Assembly: GCA_946479335.1 (NCBI GenBank)
Contig: CAMLFP010000191.1
Coordinates: 1-10,296 of the forward strand
Source of the DNA: an uncultured Archangium sp.
GTDB taxonomy: Bacteria; Myxococcota; Myxococcia; Myxococcales; Myxococcaceae
Length of the DNA stretch: 10,296 bases
Direction of reading: 5' to 3'
A model generated the notes under the pieces. It was not told the origin of the DNA. It saw nothing but the letters and a program-made list of their open reading frames with translations, and did not search any database. The position numbers were made by a program, and so were the translations under genes. Of the stretch, positions 1 through 5,400 are shown one piece after another. The stretch's first letter is position 1; each line of letters starts with the position of its first letter.

Positions 1-1
1 C

Positions 2-199
2 GACAACCGCGTGGTCCTCTTCACGCACCCGCTGTGCTCCGACTGCCAGGAGGCCGCGCCGCGACTCGAGCGCGCTGGGCGCACGGTGGTGTGCGTCGAC
101 GTGTCGAAGCGGAAGGACCTCGCGAAGAAATACGGCGTCTCGGTGGTGCCGCTGGCCTTCTCCGTTACAGCGGATGGCCGCGTCTTGAGCCGCGTCTAG
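2..199 (+). CDS. Thioredoxin-fold protein, C-terminal part (5' end outside window)
   Basis: The frame is open to the left edge of the window, so this is the last 65 residues of a longer protein. It shows a strand (VVLFTHP) leading into a CxxC redox motif, C-S-D-C, at visible residues 12-15 (nt 35-46). A second strand (VVCVDV) is followed by a helix (KDLAKKYGV), the expected cis-proline context (SVVP, visible Pro50), and a final strand pair ending in ADGRVLSRV. This order is typical of thioredoxin-like proteins. Such proteins reduce or exchange disulfides; whether this one acts in the cytoplasm or periplasm cannot be told because the N-terminus is missing. It is odd that the chain stops right after the last strand, without the usual C-terminal helix of thioredoxin. 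It converges on the next gene with a 4-bp gap. The fold is fairly secure; the substrate is unknown. Confidence 0.75.
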   Translation, partial: DNRVVLFTHPLCSDCQEAAPRLERAGRTVVCVDVSKRKDLAKKYGVSVVPLAFSVTADGRVLSRV

Positions 200-206
200 C
201 GCGCTA
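197..206. other. 10-bp palindrome carrying two convergent stop codons
   Basis: The sequence TAGCGCGCTA is self-complementary. Read on the plus strand, its first three bases are the TAG stop of the thioredoxin-like gene. Read on the minus strand, its first three bases are the TAG stop of the small exported-protein gene. There is no room for a separate terminator between the two genes, and a 10-bp palindrome without a loop is not itself an intrinsic terminator. Confidence 0.6.
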
Positions 207-638
207 CTTCGGGTGCCACGGGCACTTCGTGGGGTCCTTCGGCATGGGCGTCGCCTTCCACCCCGGCGAATAGAAGTCGTCGGCCTTGAACATCAGCTTG
301 CTGCCCGTCGCGTACTGCGCGCAGTCGAGCGGCACGCGGCTCCACGGCTTGCCGGCCGCGTCGACGATGGACACCACGTGCTTCTTCTTGTCGTTGATGA
401 CGAAGAACACGCCCTTGCCCTTGGGGAGCGGCTGCTTCTCGCCGCCGTCGACCACGTAGAAGAGCTCGCCGGTGAACAGCGGCTGGGCCAGCTTCTGGGT
501 GGTGCCCTCTTCGGTGGTGCTGCCGCCCTTCCCGGTGTGCAGCGTGGAGGTCTCCGGTGGCGTGTAGAGGCACACGTTGCACTCGTCGCCCGCCCACGCA
601 CGCGCCGACAGCACCAGCACTGACAGCAGTCGTCTCAT
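204..638 (-). CDS. Small exported Cys-containing protein of unknown function
   Basis: The protein is 144 residues. I chose the ATG at 638 over an in-frame ATG at 686 because it opens directly on a short signal-peptide-like segment (MRRLLSVLVLSARAWA, ending in an AxA-type site at about residue 16). The upstream start would also place a charged 16-residue extension in front and overlap the preceding gene. The predicted mature part begins GDECNVC and holds four cysteines (20, 23, 106, 139), enough for two disulfides. There is a Thr/Gly-rich stretch at 30-48 and a beta-rich middle (LFYVVDGGEK, GVFFVINDKKKHVVSIVDAAG). The C-terminus is Lys/Pro-rich. I do not recognise the family. It starts 13 bp after the upstream gene's stop, so co-transcription is likely; no good Shine-Dalgarno is visible. 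Periplasmic location is inferred from the signal peptide only. Confidence 0.7.
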   Translation of the reverse strand: MRRLLSVLVLSARAWAGDECNVCLYTPPETSTLHTGKGGSTTEEGTTQKLAQPLFTGELFYVVDGGEKQPLPKGKGVFFVINDKKKHVVSIVDAAGKPWSRVPLDCAQYATGSKLMFKADDFYSPGWKATPMPKDPTKCPWHPK

Positions 639-651
639 CGCGCCGCGGAGT

Positions 652-1167
652 CTACACCCGCGGGTTTCGGGTGCCGAGCCATGCATTCACGCGCTCCGCC
701 AGGCCGTCGGGCACGGCCGGAGCGCCCTCGATGGTGCGCAGCCAGGCCTCCGCTTCGGAGACGGTCTTGAAGACCTTGAGCTCGAAGCCCACGCTCCCGA
801 GGAGGCTCAGGCCCGCGACGAAGGTGCGGATCATCACCGCCCCCACGCCGCGCGCCTGCACCACCATCGCCGCCGCCGCCGTCGAGCGCTCCAGCTCTTT
901 GCCGATGTTCGCCGAGGCCTTCAGCGACGCATCGCGCTCCGAGCCGCTCTGGGTGGTGGGCGTCGACGCTGCGCCCGCCGCCGTGCGCGAAGCGTCGGGG
1001 ATGATGGTGAGGCTCAGCAGGCGCGGGAACTCGCGCGCCAGCGCGCGCTGTGCCTCGCCCACCGCCGCCAGGTTCCGCGCGTTGGGCCACGCGAGGAAGC
1101 ACGAGATGAAGACCGGGCCGTCATGCGCGAGACGGACCTCCGGTGAAGCGCTGGGCAGCTCGACCAT
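652..1167 (-). CDS. Hypothetical protein with possible STAS-like (SpoIIAA-like) C-terminal half
   Basis: The protein is 171 residues with no signal peptide or clear membrane span, so it is probably cytoplasmic. The first half has a strand (PVFISCFLAW, 18-27), a helix (NARNLAAVGEAQRALAREF) and a strand (LLSLTIIPDAS, 50-60). A low-complexity Thr/Ser/Ala stretch (61-78) follows. The second half has a long helix (80-100), a strand (AMVVQA), and a segment running from GAVMIRTFVAGL to FELKVFKTVSEAEAWL (109-142). The pattern 'R.F...(helix) F.VF....EA..WL' resembles the C-terminal end of SpoIIAA-like STAS-fold proteins, but the match is weak and made by eye. It lies 24 bp after the hydroxylase gene and 13 bp before the small exported-protein gene, suggesting one transcript. 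The gene is well supported; its function is open. Confidence 0.7.
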   Translation of the reverse strand: MVELPSASPEVRLAHDGPVFISCFLAWPNARNLAAVGEAQRALAREFPRLLSLTIIPDASRTAAGAASTPTTQSGSERDASLKASANIGKELERSTAAAAMVVQARGVGAVMIRTFVAGLSLLGSVGFELKVFKTVSEAEAWLRTIEGAPAVPDGLAERVNAWLGTRNPRV

Positions 1168-1191
1168 GCGCGCGACAGTGCCCCACGGGCG

Positions 1192-1851
1192 TCACGCAGG
1201 CCAGCGGAGCCACGGCGCCAGGTTCGCGGCCACCGGGTTCAACGGCGTCGCGCGCTGGCCCACGCCGTAGCGGGTGGCGTCGTCGCAGCGGGGCTCGTAC
1301 GTGCCGCAGAGCCGGTCCCACACCACGAAGACGCCGCCGAGGTTCTTCCCGCGCAGCCGCGGGTGGTTCGAGTGGTGCCCCCGGTGGAGGTACGGGCTGT
1401 TCAACACCCACCCGGCGCGGTCGAACCACTGCGGCGTGCGCGCGTGCAGCAGGAAGATGAGGGCCCCGTGCAGCGCGTACATCGCGAGGTACACGTGCGT
1501 GGGCACGCCCGCGACGGCCAACACCAACTGGAAGCCCAGCACCGAGACCGGCGTCAGCGCCGAGAGCCGCAGCGACACCGAGGTGTCACACAGCGTCGAC
1601 TGGTGATGCACCTCGTGCAGCGCCCACAGCCAGGGCACGCGGTGTTCCGCGCGATGCTGCACGTAATAGAGGAGGTCGATGGCGACGAAGGCCGCCACGT
1701 ACGCGGGCAGCCCATCACCCCAGGACCGCGGCGCGTGGCGCGCCAGCAGGTCATAGACGCCGAGCAGCGCGCCTCCGACGGTGAGGCTCGTCATCGCCGC
1801 CAGCGCACCGCACCCATAGTTCGAGAGACGCTGCTTCCAGACCGTGTTCAT
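1192..1851 (-). CDS. Fatty acid hydroxylase / sterol desaturase superfamily membrane protein
   Basis: The 219-residue protein carries the three histidine clusters of the di-iron fatty acid hydroxylase family: HRAEH at 66-70, HEVHH at 79-83 and HRGHHSNH at 156-163. Family context flanks them: IDLLYYVQHR before the first, LWALHEVHHQS around the second, and GKNLGGVFVVWDRLCGTYEP (169-187) near the end. Hydrophobic segments at about 15-35, 47-65 and 102-140 fit an inner-membrane enzyme whose His clusters face the cytoplasm. Members use O2 and a reductant to hydroxylate or desaturate lipid substrates such as fatty acids, sterols and carotenoids; the substrate here cannot be read from sequence. The chain is shorter than many members, mainly at the N-terminus, but all ligand motifs are present, so it should be active. 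It follows a 71-bp gap with a direct repeat. No strong Shine-Dalgarno precedes the ATG. Confidence 0.9.
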   Translation of the reverse strand: MNTVWKQRLSNYGCGALAAMTSLTVGGALLGVYDLLARHAPRSWGDGLPAYVAAFVAIDLLYYVQHRAEHRVPWLWALHEVHHQSTLCDTSVSLRLSALTPVSVLGFQLVLAVAGVPTHVYLAMYALHGALIFLLHARTPQWFDRAGWVLNSPYLHRGHHSNHPRLRGKNLGGVFVVWDRLCGTYEPRCDDATRYGVGQRATPLNPVAANLAPWLRWPA

Positions 1852-1859
1852 GCACTGAT

Positions 1860-1909
1860 GAACGCACGGCCCATCAACTTCGACGCGTTACAAGAACGCG
1901 GCCCATCAA
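1860..1909 (-). promoter_or_regulatory. Imperfect direct repeat upstream of the hydroxylase gene (possible operator/promoter)
   Basis: On the plus strand, CGGCCCATCAA occurs at 1867-1877 and again at 1899-1909, 32 bp apart, or about three helical turns. Flanking matches extend the units: GAACGCACGGCCCATCAA (1860-1877) and GAACGCGGCCCATCAA (1894-1909), which differ by a 2-bp insertion. Read toward the gene, each unit begins TTGATG, which loosely resembles a -35 hexamer, but no convincing -10 follows at 16-18 bp. TGATG at 1856-1860 also pairs with CATCA at 1872-1876. The repeat lies in the only sizeable gap between the RsbT-like and hydroxylase genes. A binding site for a regulator is a reasonable but unproven reading. 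Confidence 0.3.
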
Positions 1910-1922
1910 TAACGGCGCGTAC

Positions 1923-2354
1923 TCAAGCGTCTGCGCGCTGGTACTGCGCGACGACCAACGAGCCACCCTGCGGCCGCGCCAGCAACCGCACCGACGCCAG
2001 CAGCCCGCTGCTCTTGAGCTGCGGAGGCGCCGCCATGCCGGGGCCTGCGTCACACACCTCGAGGCGCCAGCCACCCGGGTTGAAGAAGACCGACGCCACA
2101 CCGCCGCGCGCGTGCTGCACGGCGTAACCCGCGAGCTCCGCCAGGGTCAGCGACAGCGTCGTCGCCTCCTCGGGGAGGAAGCCCGCCGTGAGCGCCACCT
2201 CGTGCACCTCGAACGCCGCGGCGTAGGCCTGGGCGGTGTTGAAGCAGTCCCACACGTAGGCCTGGGGAGGGGTGGTGGTGTCCACCCCGGTGGGGTCGGC
2301 GGCGAGGCCGTGGTTCTCGACGAGCAGCATGCGCGGGTGCAGAGCGAAGCGCAT
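1923..2354 (-). CDS. Degenerate RsbT / anti-sigma-type HATPase-fold protein
   Basis: The 143-residue protein has no signal peptide. Residues 60-86 (LPEEATTLSLTLAELAGYAVQHARGG) match the N-box helix of RsbT/RsbW-type ATPase domains, where a Glu (here Glu73) is followed by an Asn that holds Mg2+. Residues 87-110 give two strands and the G1 box (LEVCDAGPGM; D102, G104, G106). The C-terminal part (GLLASVRLLARPQGGSLVVAQYQ) matches the last helix and strand. These kinases normally phosphorylate STAS-domain antagonists or bind sigma factors. In this protein the expected N-box Asn position appears to be Tyr77, and the ATP-lid glycines are poor, so catalytic activity is doubtful. The family call is by motif and moderately sure. 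A weak AGGCC precedes the ATG at 2354. The gene lies 92 bp downstream of pilY1, beyond a hairpin. Confidence 0.65.
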   Translation of the reverse strand: MRFALHPRMLLVENHGLAADPTGVDTTTPPQAYVWDCFNTAQAYAAAFEVHEVALTAGFLPEEATTLSLTLAELAGYAVQHARGGVASVFFNPGGWRLEVCDAGPGMAAPPQLKSSGLLASVRLLARPQGGSLVVAQYQRADA

Positions 2355-2392
2355 GCCACGGCCTGAAGTGAGTCAGTCTCAAGGCTTGCAGC

Positions 2393-2423
2393 GGCGGGTG
2401 CCCGGGTCGCGGACGCACCCGCC
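2393..2423 (-). terminator. GC-rich hairpin after pilY1 (possible terminator)
   Basis: GGCGGGTGC (2393-2401) and GCACCCGCC (2415-2423) form a perfect 9-bp stem with a 13-nt loop, starting 24 bp past the pilY1 stop. A second, outer pairing of TTGCAG (2386-2391) with CTGCAA (2433-2438) is possible. No T-run follows on the minus strand, so it is not a classic intrinsic terminator. It could end or attenuate the pilus operon, or stabilise the mRNA 3' end. Confidence 0.4.
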
Positions 2424-2446
2424 ATTTCAAACCTGCAACGCGGCGG

Positions 2447-5400
2447 TTACGGGGCGACCACGCAGTTGCCGTCTTGCGTGTGCCGGCAGTTGTGCATCGC
2501 GCGGGTGATGGGCAGCTCGTACACCACCTGGAGGATGTCCTGACCGACGGAGACGTCGGCGGTGGTGGCCTGGTTCTGGCCGGGCTCGACAATCATCGCC
2601 GAGTATTTGATCTGCCCCGTCTTCGAGACCTGCACCACGCTCGCCGGCTCCGGAGGCGGCGCCACGACGCTGCGCTGAATCGACCGCACATAGGCGCCGC
2701 CGTCGGTGGAGAGGAAGCCCGCCGCGCAGTTGGGCGTGCCGGTGAGGAAGTCGGCCTGGTACAGCCGGCTCGCGGGCACCACCGCCGCGCCGCAGACGCC
2801 GCCGTCGCCACCCGAGGGCGCGAGGTCGTTCCACAGCACGCAGCTGGCGATGATGGCGCCACCGGTGGCCGTCTTCTGCTCGATGCCGTTGTAGTCCAGC
2901 ACCCAGCCGAGGCCGGTCTCCGCCGCGCCGCCGTCGCAGCCCGCGACGGTGCACGAGACGTTGCTCACGTCGACGAGGTCACCCGCCACCGTGTTCGCCG
3001 AGGTGCGGTCGCTCAGGCGATTGTTGTCGAAGTTCGAGGCCGTGCCCGCGTCACCGCCGAAGGTGCGCAAGCCACCGTCGGGCAGCGAGCCGCCGTAGGC
3101 CCAGAAGCCGATGAAGCGGTTCTTGCCGAGGCCGGTGGTCGAGACGTCGTCGTAGCTGAGCAGGTCACCGAGGTCGCGCTTCTCGCTGGTCGCCGTGCAC
3201 GCATAGGCGACGTTCGCCGTCGTCTGCGTGCAGGTGTAGCTCGAGAGGTTGATGTCTTCGTTGGGCACGGAGCCGCAGGTGCCCGTGTGGTACGTCGCCA
3301 TCTTCGCGGTGGCGTCGTCACACGCGTTGCTCTGCGAGAGGGCCTGGTAGTCCTTGATGGTGACGTTCTCGTCGAGGTTGGCGTGCTCGAAGACGCCGGC
3401 CTTCCAGTGGTTCTCCATCTTCTTGATCTCGGTGATCTTGTCTTTGTAGTGGTACTCGACCTTGGGCTCGGTGCAGCCGTACTTGCTGCACGCGGCCATG
3501 TTGTCGAACCGGCACATGCCGGCCTTCTGCTCCAGCAACGCGTAACGGTTGCCGCTGCCCACGAAGACGCGCATGCGGTTGGAGCCCGGCTGCATCGCCA
3601 CCGACGGCAGGTAATAGAAGGGCTGCTTGTTGAGGAACGACTTCGGGTCGGCCGGGTCGTCGGTCGCCTCGACGCCGCCATCTGCGTCGTAGGAGGTGGT
3701 GGCCGTGGCGATGCCGTCGCGGTCCATCTCCAGCGAACGCGCCGCGCTCCAGTTGGTCACGAGGTGCGTGCCGCTCTGGTCGAAGACCGCGGGGTCCTGC
3801 ATGCGGGCCACCCACACCTGGCCGCCGGTGTCGCCCCACACCGCGGTGTCGAAGAAGCTGTCTTGCGCGGGCAGATTGTCAGGGCCGTAGTCGACCAGCG
3901 CGACCGGCGCGGGCACCGAGAAGCGCGCCCAGTGCGAGGGCGTGGAGACCGGCGCGGTGTTGTCGTACTCGAACTTCCACCAGAGGTTGTCGCGGCGCCC
4001 GCCGACCTGACCACGCCAGGCGTCGACGATGTAGATGCCGCGGCCACGCTCCAGGCCCGGCGACCAGCCGCCGGAGAGGGCCACCACCCAGCGCTCGACG
4101 TTGTCGGCCGCAGAGTCCTTGATCAGCTTCACGCTGCTGTTGGTGTTCTCCTTGAACCACATCGGGCCGATGGGCGGCGCCTTGGGCGAGAGCGAGAGCA
4201 GCGTCTTGCCGAAGGTCGACGACTCCTCGCTGCACGGCTGCGGGAACATCCACCGGAAGCCGGGCGCGGCGGTCAACTTGCCGGTCGAGCTGTCGAACTG
4301 CAGCTCGAGCGCGACGTAGTGGTTGCCGCCGCGGCCTTCGCTGACCACCGCGAGGGTGTGGAACTCGCCGGCTTCCTTCTTGCCGTTGTCGTTGTCGTCG
4401 TTCCAGATGTCGCGCACCATGATGTCGCCGTCGACCATGTACTGGTGGCTGAAGATCTGCGACGCCAACCTCGGGAGCTGATCAGGCGGGATGAAGGCCC
4501 AGATCTCCTTGCCGGTGCCGTTGTTGTACTTGGGCAGCAGCACGCCGCCAGGGCACGACGTACCGGTGGTCTGCACCGTGCCGTTGTCGAACGCGTGGAC
4601 CATGCCGTCGTTCGCGCCGACGAGGATGACGCGCTGACGGCTCGAGTACTGGGCCTGCCACGCCTCGTACGGCGCCAGCGTGCGGGCCGCGCATGAGCTG
4701 AAGCCGATGGGCTTCACGCCCGAGGTGGTCGGCCCCTGCGGCGTCGCCTTCACGTTCCCTCCGAGGCTCGTGGAATAGATGGTGCGCGCGCACTGCGTGG
4801 AGAGGCCGAGGTCACACAAGAACGTCTCCACCGGCGGGTCGACGTTGATGGGCGAGCTGTGGAAGACGTCGCCGAGGATGTCGGGGCGCAGCTCGTTGCG
4901 CACGCTGTCTTTGTCGGCGTCGAGCAGGTCGTAGCCCTGCGCCCACAGCATCACCAGGCGCACGCACACGCGGTCGCGGTCGTCGGCGGAGAGCGCCGAG
5001 AACGCGGTCGCCGAGGAGGACACCTTCGTCAGCGTCTGGATGACGACCTGCGGCGTCTCGCCAATGCGGTCGACCAGCGTGCCGTTCGCGGTGCTCGACG
5101 GGCACATCCCCGACTGGCGCAGGCCCATGTACGAGGCCAGCTTGAGCTCGGTGGCGATGTCCTTCGCGGGGCTGCCGTCGCTGTTGAACTTGAACTGCAC
5201 CATGCCGGCGTCGCCGTCGGCGCTGGTGAAGGCGCCGTCACCGGTCACGTCGAGCAGCGTCCACACGTTGCGGGTGAGCACGCCGGCGTCGACCAACGCA
5301 GCGTTGGCCTCCCAGTACGGCACCGCCGGCGCCGAGGTCGACTGGCGGATGAACTCGCCGTTGCTGTCTTCGATGACGATGTTGGTCGCCGTCTCACCGC

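Noticed and set aside
639..686. Longer N-terminus for the small exported protein starting at 686
   Set aside because: It would overlap the upstream gene and hide the signal peptide behind 16 polar residues.
868..885. GCC-rich triplet run (CGCCGCCGCCGCCG)
   Set aside because: It encodes an Ala run in the middle of the 171-residue protein and is ordinary for DNA this rich in GC.
2474..4696. Long plus-strand open frame of 740 codons opposite pilY1 (and similar ones at 4859-6079 and 6254-7147)
   Set aside because: The translations are rich in Arg, Val, His, Ala and Gly with no domain pattern, as expected for antisense frames in GC-rich DNA. The opposite strand encodes a clear PilY1.
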